DNA of 15,375 nucleotides from JAVBKB01 sp031554275 (GTDB taxonomy: Bacteria > Bacillota > Bacilli > JARBTR01). The stretch covers positions 1 to 15,375 of the forward strand of contig JAVBKB010000099.1 in the NCBI GenBank assembly GCA_031554275.1, read 5' to 3'. Below, in pieces: positions 1 through 7,225 of this stretch. Both the position numbers and the translations under genes were made by a program. Within the stretch, counting starts at the first letter, position 1; the number at the start of each line of letters is the position of its first letter. The notes under the pieces are model-generated. The model ran no database searches. It had not been told where the DNA came from and saw only the letters and a list, made by a program, of their open reading frames with translations.

Positions 1-142
1 ATAGCGAATGCTTTGTGGTAATTTTCCATCTCGCTTTGTTAAAAAAGTGCTTAAATATCTAGATATTCGCGCATTTTTTGCCGCGCGAGATGAAAAATTT
101 CCGGACAAATCATTCACTATTTTAATCGGTAATCAGGATAAC
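1..142. repeat. Long palindromic (MITE-like) repeat, left copy
   Basis: Bases 1-120 form one imperfect inverted repeat. Bases 1-15 match the reverse complement of 106-120 at 13 of 15 positions. The octamer CATCTCGC (27-34) pairs with 85-92. Inside lie an A-run/T-run pair and the perfect palindrome AATATCTAGATATT. A tail (121-142) ending in AATCAGGATAAC follows. The last 50 bases (93-142) recur at 3941-3990 with 42 of 50 identical. No transposase is visible, so a non-autonomous element or a hairpin-forming repeat family is my inference. The left boundary may lie outside the window. It directly abuts the cotJC remnant, which it seems to interrupt. Confidence 0.6.
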
Positions 143-155
143 TCGTTGTTCTTGT

Positions 156-335
156 GAAGTTGCAGCAGAGGAGAAAGCAAGGGCAACATATCAATGGATC
201 ATTAACATGTCAGATGACCCAGACTTAAACGATGGCTTGGCATTTCTGCGGGACCGAGAAATTATTCACTCACAACGGTTTCGTGAAGCCATTGAAATGG
301 TTAAAGAGGATCAGGGTAAGCAAAGAATATTCTAA
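156..335 (+). pseudogene. cotJC: C-terminal remnant of spore coat protein CotJC (manganese-catalase family)
   Basis: The frame from 156 to the TAA at 333-335 reads EVAAEEKARATYQWIINMSD and continues with DDPDLNDGLAFLRDREIIHS, QRFREAIEMV and a KQRIF end. I recognise this as the C-terminus of CotJC, a spore-coat protein of the manganese (non-haem) catalase family. The family is about 190 residues long; only about 58 are here. There is no start codon or ribosome site, and the frame is closed by a stop at 123-125 inside the palindromic repeat. Upstream of codon 156 the homology stops abruptly at the end of the repeat, so the gene was probably split by it, with the 5' part outside the window or lost. 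The surviving residues still look well conserved, so the break may be recent. Identification is from memory of the family. Confidence 0.8.
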
Positions 336-456
336 GAAATACAAGGGATTGACCTCGAAATTTATTTTTAGAATCCATTTTATAAAGTTTATTTGAGTAA
401 TGCTCGTGTCGTTCTTTTACATCAGTCAAAAACCATACTGATCAGAAATTACTTGT

Positions 457-492
457 AGCTAGGCTGACATTTTTTTCAATGTTAACCTAGCT
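457..492 (+). terminator. Strong hairpin, possible terminator
   Basis: AGCTAGGCTGACATT (457-471) pairs with AATGTTAACCTAGCT (478-492) at 14 of 15 positions, counting one G-U pair, around a 6-base loop. It is followed by AGTTTTGTATT, a weak T-tract. It lies 120 bases past the cotJC stop and could have ended that transcript. The poor T-tract keeps confidence low. Confidence 0.4.
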
Positions 493-928
493 AGTTTTGT
501 ATTAAGGAAAGTGAGTGAATATTCAACTTTATACGCTGTGATGTATAATGATTCTAAAGTTATTTTGTGTGGATGAGGAAGAATTTTAAAAATATAAAAC
601 TAGCAAAGTAATCATCTGATACAATAGAAAATAAGTACTATCTGCCAGAAAATGAGAATCAGAATAGCATCAACGCTTATTGATAGCTTTTCTATGAAAA
701 ATGGTACAGGTAAGTAGAGCAAGATGAGTTTAATAGAATCAACTAACGTAGTGCTGTTTATCAATGCAACCAGCCCTAAGTTTAAGGATAATGGTAGTTA
801 TAACTGCTATAATAATCGTATATTTTTGCTCGAAAATCTTGTTTCAGAATAAGTAAGAAGCAATGATAATTTGGCAAAAAATGGATAAATATCTGTTGAA
901 GCGGCTACAAAATGCAAGAATCATCCGT

Positions 929-1031
929 TGTGGATAACTTAGGGATAACTTTTGTGTGGTAGAGGGATTTAAACGATTTTGCACGTACTTTTCCACAGTT
1001 TTGTTGTTCGACAATTTTACACTTATCCACA
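929..1031. promoter_or_regulatory. DnaA-box cluster upstream of sua5
   Basis: Two perfect consensus DnaA boxes are present: TGTGGATAA at 929-937 (reverse orientation) and TTATCCACA at 1023-1031. A one-mismatch box TTTTCCACA lies at 989-997 and a two-mismatch box TAGGGATAA at 940-948. All fall in 103 bases ending about 120 bases before the sua5 start. In B. subtilis the region of the sua5 orthologue ywlC is, as I recall, one of the few strong chromosomal DnaA-binding sites away from oriC. A conserved role in regulating sua5 or titrating DnaA is inferred. Confidence 0.7.
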
Positions 1032-1149
1032 GATTGTGTGCAAACGCTGGCTTTTTTTGTAACATTTCTCATGCAAAGAATGATTTTTAGCAGATAAAGG
1101 TGAAAATGCGTGTAAATCAATCAAAATAATGTAAATCAAGGAGATTAAA

Positions 1150-2202
1150 GTGAAAACGAAGTTTTGGATTGTGGATAAAGATGTGGAAAAAGAACTAAAT
1201 CAGTCGGATATTGCCGAAGTAGCAGGGTTATTGAGGAATGGTGAGGTCATCGCTTTCCCTACCGAAACCGTGTACGGACTAGGGGCAAATGCTCTAGATG
1301 AAAAAGCCGTTGAGAAAATTTTTATCGCAAAGGGTCGTCCTTCAGATAATCCTCTGATTGTTCATCTCTCAGATGCAGATGACATGTCTCGATACGTTTC
1401 AGATATTCCTGAAGTAGCGAAAAAACTAGCGACCCAGTTTTGGCCAGGACCTTTAACAATTGTACTCCAAAAGAAAGTCAATTCCTTCCCGGATATAGTT
1501 ACTGCAGGACTAGAAACTGTTGGCATTCGCATCCCTGACCACCCAATAGCACTTTCTGTCATCAGAGCCGCTGGTGTACCCGTTGCTGCACCAAGTGCCA
1601 ATAAATCTGGTCGACCAAGCCCGACGACAGCAGCTCATGTCGAAGAAGATATGTCAGGGTTGATTGCTGGCATAATTGATGGCGGCAGGACCGCAGTTGG
1701 CCTGGAATCCACAGTCATAGATTGTACTGTGTGCCCGCCTATGATCCTAAGGTTGGGCGGGATCACAACTGAAGAAATTGCGTCTTGCATTGGTGCGGTA
1801 CAAGTAGATCCGGGGTTAGTTGTGGAAAGTATCACACCAAAATCTCCAGGGATGAAATATACCCATTATGCGCCAAAAGCAGAGTTTGTTCTAGTAGAAG
1901 GTACGCCAAGTTTTTTGCAATCAATTGTTGATGGGAAGCGAAAACAGGGCATTAAAGTTGGGATATACACTGTGGAGGAAAGACGAGGCTATTACCAAGC
2001 AGATGTCGTCCTTGCAGGTGGATCAGAAGCAGATTTGAATTCGGTTGCCGAAGAAATGTATAGCATTTTGAGACAATTTGATCAAACAGATGTAGCCTTT
2101 ATTTATGGAGAGACATTTTCTGATATGGCAATTGGCAGCGCCATCATGAATCGACTGCAAAAGGCAGCTGCAGGAAGAATAATTACTGAAAAGAAGTTCT
2201 AG
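1150..2202 (+). CDS. sua5: L-threonylcarbamoyladenylate synthase (Sua5/YwlC)
   Basis: Makes threonylcarbamoyl-AMP from threonine, bicarbonate and ATP (EC 2.7.7.87), the first step of the universal t6A37 modification of ANN-decoding tRNAs, in the cytoplasm. The 350-residue product is the long Sua5 form: an N-terminal YrdC-type domain plus a linker and C-terminal Sua5 domain, matching the ~346-residue B. subtilis YwlC. Visible motifs are PTETVYGLG (37-45), KGRPSDNPLIVH (61-72), PGPLTIVL (~99-106) and SANKSGRPSPT (149-159). The GTG start at 1150 has AAGGAG at 1138-1143, six bases of spacing. It opens the ywl-type cluster. A DnaA-box cluster lies upstream, so DnaA control is possible. No terminator was seen before dat. 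Confidence 0.96.
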   Translation: MKTKFWIVDKDVEKELNQSDIAEVAGLLRNGEVIAFPTETVYGLGANALDEKAVEKIFIAKGRPSDNPLIVHLSDADDMSRYVSDIPEVAKKLATQFWPGPLTIVLQKKVNSFPDIVTAGLETVGIRIPDHPIALSVIRAAGVPVAAPSANKSGRPSPTTAAHVEEDMSGLIAGIIDGGRTAVGLESTVIDCTVCPPMILRLGGITTEEIASCIGAVQVDPGLVVESITPKSPGMKYTHYAPKAEFVLVEGTPSFLQSIVDGKRKQGIKVGIYTVEERRGYYQADVVLAGGSEADLNSVAEEMYSILRQFDQTDVAFIYGETFSDMAIGSAIMNRLQKAAAGRIITEKKF

Positions 2203-2355
2203 AACAAAACAGCTGTCTCGAATCAAATTCATTCGCAAGGCCAGTTTCAAGATTAATAACAGTATTAATTGATTTCTTTAAAAAACCGCACTAAATCAAT
2301 AATTTTTGTATTAGAATATGATTTAGAGCCATCTAAATCATTAGGAGATGATGAA

Positions 2356-3183
2356 ATGAGTATTGGTTATATTAATGGTAGCTTTGTTGATCTCAATGAG
2401 TTGGTTATTCCAATCGATGAGAGGGGACACAATTTTGGAGATGGGGTATATGAAGTTGCCCGAGTCTATAACGGAAAACCTTTTATGCTTGACGAACATT
2501 TGGAGCGATTAATCGCTAGTTCAATAGCGATCCGATTGAATGTTAAGGATGCTCAATATTACAAAGACATTATTATGGAAGCAATCGAAAAATCAGGGCT
2601 GAAAGATTGTGATGTGTACTTACAAATCACTAGAGGGATTGCAACGAGAAAACACCTATTCCCAGAAGCGCCTGTATCTGTCTGTATGACAGTTAGACCA
2701 ATGAAACCAATTGATGATGAAATCCAGCATCAAGGTGTTAAAGCAATCATACACGATGATGAGAGATGGGCAAATTGCTACATCAAGTCACTGAATTTAT
2801 TGCCTAATATTCTCGCCAAACAGGCAGCACAAGACAAAGACTGCTATGAAGCAATTCTGATAAAAGATGGTTTCGTTACCGAGGGTACGAGTTCAAATAT
2901 TTACATGGTAAATAAGGGAGCCGTCTACACGCATCCATTAACGAAAGAAATTCTTCCGGGTATTACACGCTTGGTAGTGAAAAAGCTCACAGAGCAATTA
3001 GCTGTAAACTTCGTTGAGCAGAAATTCACGGTTCAGGAAATGCTGACAGCCGATGAAATATTTATGACAAGCACCACGAATGAAGTCTTGCCAATCACAA
3101 ATATCGATGGGCAGGAAATTGGCAATGGACGCGCAGGTGCGATAAGTAAGAAACTATTCGAGGCATTTAAAGTATTAAGGTAG
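2356..3183 (+). CDS. dat: D-amino acid aminotransferase (class IV PLP fold)
   Basis: Interconverts D-amino acids and 2-oxo acids (EC 2.6.1.21), typically D-alanine plus 2-oxoglutarate to pyruvate plus D-glutamate, feeding peptidoglycan precursors. The product is 275 residues (family ~280). The catalytic lysine is K144 in CYIKSLNLLPNILAKQ. R98 and H100 in ITRGIATRKH match the substrate-carboxylate pair of the Bacillus sp. YM-1 enzyme, as does the tyrosine in FGDGVYEV (Y32). E176 in VTEGTSSN fits the pyridine-N partner. These favour D-specificity over branched-chain or ADC-lyase relatives. The start at 2356 was chosen because AGGAG lies at 2343-2347 and the protein then begins as the family does; an in-frame TTG at 2269 would add 29 unrelated residues. 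It sits between sua5 and mntP, which adjoin in B. subtilis. An 11-base direct repeat (3171-3192) covers the stop. Confidence 0.93.
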   Translation: MSIGYINGSFVDLNELVIPIDERGHNFGDGVYEVARVYNGKPFMLDEHLERLIASSIAIRLNVKDAQYYKDIIMEAIEKSGLKDCDVYLQITRGIATRKHLFPEAPVSVCMTVRPMKPIDDEIQHQGVKAIIHDDERWANCYIKSLNLLPNILAKQAAQDKDCYEAILIKDGFVTEGTSSNIYMVNKGAVYTHPLTKEILPGITRLVVKKLTEQLAVNFVEQKFTVQEMLTADEIFMTSTTNEVLPITNIDGQEIGNGRAGAISKKLFEAFKVLR

Positions 3184-3377
3184 TATTAAGGTAGTATATA
3201 GAAAATCACGTTTGGATTTCCCATTCAGATTCGCTCAGAAATTTCGTTCAGACTCTCGCACCGATTCCAGTTCGGAAATCAGTTGACCAGTTACTGACAT
3301 CTTGGTCAAGTCCTCAATTTGAAGACATGTGCATAATCCTTTTGGACAACCCATAGATTGTCAAAGAGGTGTGCAAT

Positions 3378-3932
3378 ATGGAGCAATACATCGCAGAGTT
3401 TGTAACCATTTCTATTATGGCATTTGCCCTTGGAATGGATGCTTTTTCTGTTGGACTTGGGATGGGCATGACACTTGTTAATAATCGCGAAATTTTTAAA
3501 ATCGGTCTCATTGTTGGTGCTTTTCATGCATTGATGCCTTTCCTTGGAATAGTTCTAGGGAAAATTTTTAGTACTTCATTCAGCACAATCACAACAATCA
3601 CAAGCGGATTACTACTAATTGGGCTAGGCATTCACATGAGTGCATTTAGTGTTTATAGTGATAAAAATGAACCGGGTTTTCCAATTGGATTTGGTTTAAT
3701 TGTATTTGCAATGAGCGTAAGCATCGATAGTTTTTCCGTTGGGCTTAGTTTTGGGATGATCGGAATCCGCTCTGCAACGATTTTGATTATATTTGGGCTA
3801 GCGGCAATGGTCATGTGTTGGTCGGGGCTCATGCTTGGTCGTAAATTTCACAGAGTACTCGGTATCTATAGCAGGATTCTTGGTGGTTGTATCCTAATCT
3901 TATTTGGTCTGAAAATAATCTTTGGCTACTGA
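3378..3932 (+). CDS. mntP: Manganese efflux pump MntP
   Basis: Integral membrane exporter that protects against excess Mn2+. The 184-residue product is the normal family length and is almost wholly hydrophobic, consistent with six transmembrane helices in two similar halves. Each half carries the family's metal-site motif: GMDAFSVGLGMGM (D21) and SIDSFSVGLSFGM (D117). The ATG at 3378 follows AAAGAGG (3363-3369) at eight bases; an in-frame GTG at 3369 overlaps that ribosome site and is rejected. This is the ywlD position of the B. subtilis cluster. I searched the 195-base upstream gap for a yybP-ykoY manganese riboswitch and did not recognise one; it holds only a small inverted repeat, TTGACCA...TGGTCAA. 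Confidence 0.93.
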   Translation: MEQYIAEFVTISIMAFALGMDAFSVGLGMGMTLVNNREIFKIGLIVGAFHALMPFLGIVLGKIFSTSFSTITTITSGLLLIGLGIHMSAFSVYSDKNEPGFPIGFGLIVFAMSVSIDSFSVGLSFGMIGIRSATILIIFGLAAMVMCWSGLMLGRKFHRVLGIYSRILGGCILILFGLKIIFGY

Positions 3933-3940
3933 TTCTTGTT

Positions 3941-3990
3941 AAAAATATCCGAACAAATTGTTCGCTATTTTTATCAGGAATCAGGATAAC
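3941..3990. repeat. Second, shortened copy of the left-end repeat
   Basis: This segment matches 93-142 at 42 of 50 positions, including the ten-base end TCAGGATAAC. It lacks the long left arm and instead contains the compact palindrome CGAACAAATTGTTCG (3950-3964). It starts nine bases after the mntP stop codon. It may be an internally deleted member of the same repeat family, and its hairpin could act at the mntP 3' end. Confidence 0.6.
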
Positions 3991-4027
3991 AATCGTATAA
4001 AAGGATGAAACTTTCCTCATATAAACG

Positions 4028-4055
4028 GTGTGTGGGATTATGATCTCTCATACAC
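4028..4055 (+). other. Hairpin in the mntP-ywlE gap
   Basis: GTGTGTGGGA (4028-4037) pairs fully with TCTCATACAC (4046-4055), counting two G-T wobbles, around an eight-base loop. No T-tract follows, so a terminator is unlikely. Downstream, ATCATGTGTGA occurs twice (4108-4118 and 4125-4135), 17 bases apart. The 262-base gap thus carries some structure, but no function can be assigned. Confidence 0.35.
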
Positions 4056-4194
4056 GGGCAATAAGATGAGTGCTCGTTCATCAATGCTTACTAGCTTATG
4101 AAGACAAATCATGTGTGAGGTTTTATCATGTGTGAATCTTCAACAGTTGTAGTAGATTAATGTTGTAAAAAAAACTATCGAAACAGGTGATTAC

Positions 4195-4629
4195 TTGAAA
4201 CGAATTCTATTTGTTTGTACAGGCAATACATGCAGAAGTCCAATGGCAGCAGCTATCCTCCGGCATCGAGATTTACCTAATGTAGAAGTTCGATCTGGTG
4301 GTGTTTTTGCAAACGATGGTGATGCTGCCTCGCGCCATGCAGGGAACGTATTGGCGCAGAACGGGATTGCAAAAGAGCATACTGCAAAACGAATAACCGA
4401 AGCAGATATCGCTTGGGCTACATTGGTGTTAACGATGACAAAGAGCCATAAACAACTTGTTATGCAGCAGTTCCCAGAGTTTGCTGCCAAAATTTTTACA
4501 CTAAAAGAGTTTGTAAGTAACGATGAACTAGACGTGATCGACCCATTTGGTGGAAACGAAAACGACTACAAAGACACATTTTCTGAGCTTTCAGATTTGA
4601 TTGATAAGCTTATTCCAAAATCGGATTAA
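4195..4629 (+). CDS. ywlE: Protein-arginine phosphatase (low-MW phosphatase family, YwlE)
   Basis: Cytoplasmic phosphatase of the low-molecular-weight protein tyrosine phosphatase fold. The 144-residue product begins with the P-loop CTGNTCRS (C8, R14) and carries the general-acid pair D116-P117 in VIDPFGG. Threonine 12 in the loop, rather than the isoleucine of tyrosine phosphatases, is the known determinant of phospho-arginine specificity in B. subtilis YwlE, which reverses McsB arginine phosphorylation. Assignment to arginine rather than tyrosine is therefore based on this residue plus gene position. The TTG start has only AGGTGA (4185-4190), four bases away, but any later start would remove the P-loop. 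It lies between mntP and rpiB as in B. subtilis. Confidence 0.92.
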   Translation: MKRILFVCTGNTCRSPMAAAILRHRDLPNVEVRSGGVFANDGDAASRHAGNVLAQNGIAKEHTAKRITEADIAWATLVLTMTKSHKQLVMQQFPEFAAKIFTLKEFVSNDELDVIDPFGGNENDYKDTFSELSDLIDKLIPKSD

Positions 4630-4686
4630 TAGGATTACAATAGTATTAATAAAATAATCGCGATCAAGTTTTCACTAAACATGCAC

Positions 4687-4708
4687 GAAAACTAGCGAAG
4701 TTTTTTTT
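4687..4708 (+). terminator. Weak AT-rich hairpin with T8, before rpiB
   Basis: AAAACT (4688-4693) pairs with AGTTTT (4699-4704) around AGCGA, and eight Ts run from 4701. An alternative stem uses GAAAACT (4687-4693) with AGTTTTC (4667-4673), which would exclude the first. This terminator/anti-terminator-like pair sits just before the rpiB ribosome site. The stems are short and A-T rich, so confidence is low. Confidence 0.3.
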
Positions 4709-4728
4709 AAGAACAGGGAGGGGAAATG

Positions 4729-5187
4729 ATGAAAGTAGCAATTGCTTCAGATCATGGTGGCGTAAATATAAGAAAAGAAATCATTACCCTACTAGAAGAG
4801 CTGGGGATTGATTATGAGGATTTCGGTTGCGAATGCGGAGTGTCTGTAGACTATCCGGACTATGCGCTGAAAGTAGCAGAAGGTGTTGCATGCGGTCAAT
4901 ATGATCGTGGGATACTAGTTTGTGGAACTGGAATTGGGATGAGCATTGCAGCTAACAAGGTTAAGGGCATTAGGTGTGCACTTGTTCACGATGTCTTCAG
5001 TGCACAAGCAACGCGCGCCCATAATGATAGTAATGTACTTGCAATGGGTGAACGTGTGATTGGACCGGGTCTAGCGCGCCTAATCGCCAAAGAGTGGTTG
5101 ACAACCGATTTTGAAGGTGGTCGCCATGAGAATAGACTAAGCAAAATTAAAGAGATTGAGAAACATAGCAAAAATACAAGCGATTGA
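4729..5187 (+). CDS. rpiB: Ribose-5-phosphate isomerase B
   Basis: Interconverts ribulose 5-phosphate and ribose 5-phosphate (EC 5.3.1.6) in the non-oxidative pentose phosphate pathway. The 152-residue product has the RpiB/LacAB fold signatures SDHGG (7-11), the active-site cysteine C65 in VCGTGIGMSIAANK, and HNDSNVLAMG (H98). Two adjacent ATGs exist at 4726 and 4729. The second was chosen because it gives the family start MKVAIASDHGG and better spacing from GGGAGGGG (4716-4723). It corresponds to B. subtilis ywlF. Nine bases separate it from ywlG, so the two are almost certainly co-transcribed. Confidence 0.95.
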   Translation: MKVAIASDHGGVNIRKEIITLLEELGIDYEDFGCECGVSVDYPDYALKVAEGVACGQYDRGILVCGTGIGMSIAANKVKGIRCALVHDVFSAQATRAHNDSNVLAMGERVIGPGLARLIAKEWLTTDFEGGRHENRLSKIKEIEKHSKNTSD

Positions 5188-5196
5188 GAGTAAGAA

Positions 5197-5733
5197 ATGA
5201 AGCAAATAACTGAGCAGTTAACAAAGGCGATAGCGGATTTGCAGGTGCATTTTCCGTTCGAAAGGGATCATATTCTTGTCGTGGGTTGTAGCACCAGTGA
5301 GGTAGTCGGGAAAAAGATTGGAACAGCAGGTACCATTGAAGTTGCTGACGAGATTTTTCGAGTATTACAAGGGTTACAGCAGCAGACAGGCGTTCAACTG
5401 GCCTTCCAATGCTGCGAGCATTTAAACCGTGCGCTTGTTGTGACCAAGGAAACAGCAAGGGAAGCTCGACTTACTGAGGTCAAGGTTGTACCGGTGCACT
5501 CTGCAGGCGGGGCGTTAGCATCACACGCATATCAAGCCCTACCTAATGCCGTTATTGTGGAGAATATTCAGGGAGATGTGGGCATTGATATCGGGGATAC
5601 ACTTATCGGAATGCATCTCAAAGCTGTTGCCGTACCTCTTCGGAGCACTATCAAAGAAATTGGACAAGCCCATTTGACGATGGCATACACAAGACCAAAG
5701 CTAATTGGAGGCAATCGCGCAGTGTATGTTTAG
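5197..5733 (+). CDS. ywlG: UPF0340/DUF436 (YwlG) family protein
   Basis: A conserved Bacillota protein of the TIGR01440/UPF0340 family; its biochemical role is unknown to me. The 178-residue product is the usual length. Recognisable family segments are VVGCSTSEVVGKKIG (~28-42), FQCCEHLNRALV near the middle with paired cysteines, VVPVHSAGGALA, VGIDIGDTLIGMHLK and the C-terminal RPKLIGGNRAVYV. No signal peptide or membrane helix is present, so it is likely cytoplasmic. The ribosome site before ATG 5197 is poor (GAGAG), consistent with coupling to rpiB nine bases upstream. In B. subtilis ywlG leads straight into glyA; here about 2.3 kb of accessory DNA intervenes. No clear terminator follows the gene. 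Confidence 0.93.
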   Translation: MKQITEQLTKAIADLQVHFPFERDHILVVGCSTSEVVGKKIGTAGTIEVADEIFRVLQGLQQQTGVQLAFQCCEHLNRALVVTKETAREARLTEVKVVPVHSAGGALASHAYQALPNAVIVENIQGDVGIDIGDTLIGMHLKAVAVPLRSTIKEIGQAHLTMAYTRPKLIGGNRAVYV

Positions 5734-5842
5734 TATTCATTCAAAAGCTCCCTACCTCCAAGCACCTTCCGCTAATTAACTGCACTCAGATGTTGAAACT
5801 TTGACATTTGAAGTCAGATCATGATGCGGGAGGTTGTTTTTT

Positions 5843-5851
5843 TGATATAAT
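5843..5851 (+). promoter_or_regulatory. Extended -10 promoter for the FMN-reductase gene
   Basis: TGATATAAT is an extended sigma-A -10 element (TG at 5843-5844, TATAAT at 5846-5851). The -35 region (GATGCG or TGATGC) is poor, as tolerated with extended -10 elements. It lies 25 bases before the ATG at 5877. Confidence 0.5.
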
Positions 5852-5876
5852 TTTTATAAAAAGGGGATTGAAAATA

Positions 5877-6410
5877 ATGTTTGTTATCCAAGGAAGTTCT
5901 CGTGTGAATGGCAACTCAGAGCAGTTGTCGAAAGTGATGTTAGCAGGTTTGACAGCTGAAACAGTGTGTTTGCGTGACCAAAAGATTACACCGATTGTCG
6001 ATCAGCGACATGAGCCAAGTGGTTTTGCCCCAGTGGCGGATGATTATGATAGCCTTGTTGATCGAATGCTCAAGCATGAGGAGATTGTATTTGTCACACC
6101 GCTCTACTGGTATGGCATGAGTGGTTTGATGAAGAATTTCATTGATCGGTGGTCGCAGTCATTACGAGTCGAGGGTCTTGATTTTAAAAACAAAATGCAG
6201 TCCAAGAAGATGTATGTGGTTATTGTGGGTGGAAGCGGTGCTCGGTTGAAAGGATTACCGCTGATTCAGCAGTTTCAATTGATAGTTGATTTCATGGGTA
6301 CGACATTAGCAGGATATATCATTGGGGAGGCAGCAAAACCAGGCGACATCATGCGGGATCAATTAGCGATTGAACAGGCGAAATATAGGAATAAGCTGCT
6401 TAAAGGATAA
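5877..6410 (+). CDS. Flavodoxin-fold NAD(P)H-dependent FMN reductase (YwqN-like)
   Basis: A 177-residue flavodoxin-like oxidoreductase, expected to bind FMN and reduce quinones or similar acceptors; the substrate is unknown. The N-terminal phosphate-binding loop GSSRVNGNSEQL (6-17) and the segment VTPLYWYGMSGLMKNFIDRW (~73-92) are characteristic of NADPH-dependent FMN reductase and B. subtilis YwqN-type proteins. The ATG at 5877 was chosen: AAGGGG lies at 5861-5866 and the product then starts directly with the first beta strand. An upstream in-frame TTG (5808) would add 23 residues and overlap the promoter. The gene has its own promoter and is the first of the accessory genes inserted between ywlG and glyA. 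Confidence 0.85.
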   Translation: MFVIQGSSRVNGNSEQLSKVMLAGLTAETVCLRDQKITPIVDQRHEPSGFAPVADDYDSLVDRMLKHEEIVFVTPLYWYGMSGLMKNFIDRWSQSLRVEGLDFKNKMQSKKMYVVIVGGSGARLKGLPLIQQFQLIVDFMGTTLAGYIIGEAAKPGDIMRDQLAIEQAKYRNKLLKG

Positions 6411-6442
6411 ATGTAAGATTTGAAGCGTTGAAATAATGGGTG

Positions 6443-7200
6443 ATGAAATTGGAAAAATGGAAAGTGCACTATAAAGACGAAACTCACGATATCGAGACCT
6501 ATATTGAGAGTGATTTCTCAGATGGTAATATTTGCTATTCGCTAACGCTAATGCTGGATGACATAGAATTCAAAGGGATGGAATTTGCAGATTGGGAAGT
6601 AGCGAATACTAGGGATGTAGCAGCTGCCTCTAGAAAGTTCAAGATACTGAAGTGGGGGAAAGAACAAAACTATTGCTTTGAATTACAAAGATACAACCTC
6701 GAAGTTGAAATCCCAATCAACGTCATTGATATAGCAAGTAAACAGTCTAAACTAGCTGTGATCCATTTTGGGTTTGAACGAAAAAGGATACACAGAAAGA
6801 TTCTAATTGTCACTATAAACTGGATGATTTGCGAGTGTTTCCAGATATAAATCATTGCACATTCTTTAAATTGAAAGTCGATCAGGAGCTATTTGAATGT
6901 GATAAACCTAATCTCGATATTGAAACCTCTTTATTGCAAATTTGTGAAAAGATCAAACATAAATACTTGCTGCAATGTTGCTTCGGCTGCCTCTACTCAG
7001 ATTATTCACCATATGGGAATGGGTATTTTGCAACGATGCTTTGCTATGCAAGCGTATCTGATCGATACACAAAAGTGGATGGAAAGGAATCCTTTTGGGA
7101 GGTCTACGAAGAAGGAAAGCAAGTACAGGAAACATTTCAATGCAGTAGATTTAAGCCGAGAGTCAATTGTTTGGGCGGATACAGAGGTACAATCTACTAA
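6443..7200 (+). pseudogene. Hypothetical protein split by a frameshift
   Basis: Two overlapping frames make one protein. The first runs 6443-6850 but loses sense after FGFER (~6780). The second is open from 6778 to the TAA at 7200 and continues as KDTQKDSNCHYKLDDLRVF. The frames meet at an A5 run (6781-6785). One extra A would join them into about 252 residues. The C-terminal half contains QCCFGCLYSDYSPYGNGYFA, then a later LCY and QCSRF. These four spaced cysteines with the SDYSPYGNG motif match a family of uncharacterised bacterial proteins I have seen (possibly DUF6304, unsure). The cysteines might bind metal. A true frameshift, a sequencing error in a homopolymer, or slippage on A-AAA-AGG are all possible. 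The start codon is uncertain (GTG 6440, ATG 6443 or TTG 6449; no strong ribosome site). Confidence 0.6.
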
Positions 7201-7225
7201 AATTGTTGCAAAATGCGGTTTTAAG

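Larger units (their letters stand above)
336..1149. other. Long intergenic region, no convincing gene
   Basis: This 814-base stretch between the cotJC remnant and sua5 holds no open frame with a credible ribosome site. A 42-codon frame at 724-852 (ATG to TAA) lacks a ribosome site and was not recognised. Short coding-like scraps around 605-715 may be gene debris. What can be supported is a strong hairpin at 457-492 and a cluster of DnaA boxes at 929-1031, both listed separately. Confidence 0.5.

Noticed and set aside
724..852. 42-codon frame as a small gene
   Set aside because: No ribosome site at a workable distance, no recognisable motif, and surrounding sequence looks like debris.
929..1031. 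DnaA-box cluster as a replication origin
   Set aside because: No dnaA, dnaN or rpmH nearby, no clear AT-rich unwinding region with DnaA-trio pattern recognised, and a similar cluster is known near B. subtilis ywlC away from oriC.
3184..3377. Manganese riboswitch or small gene upstream of mntP
   Set aside because: No yybP-ykoY core was recognised; only short inverted repeats and a 20-codon minus-strand frame without a ribosome site were seen.
6779..6787. Programmed -1 frameshift as the default reading
   Set aside because: A-AAA-AGG is a possible slip site, but no downstream stimulatory structure or upstream internal ribosome-like site was evident, and the protein is not a transposase or DnaX-type product. 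A simple indel is more likely.
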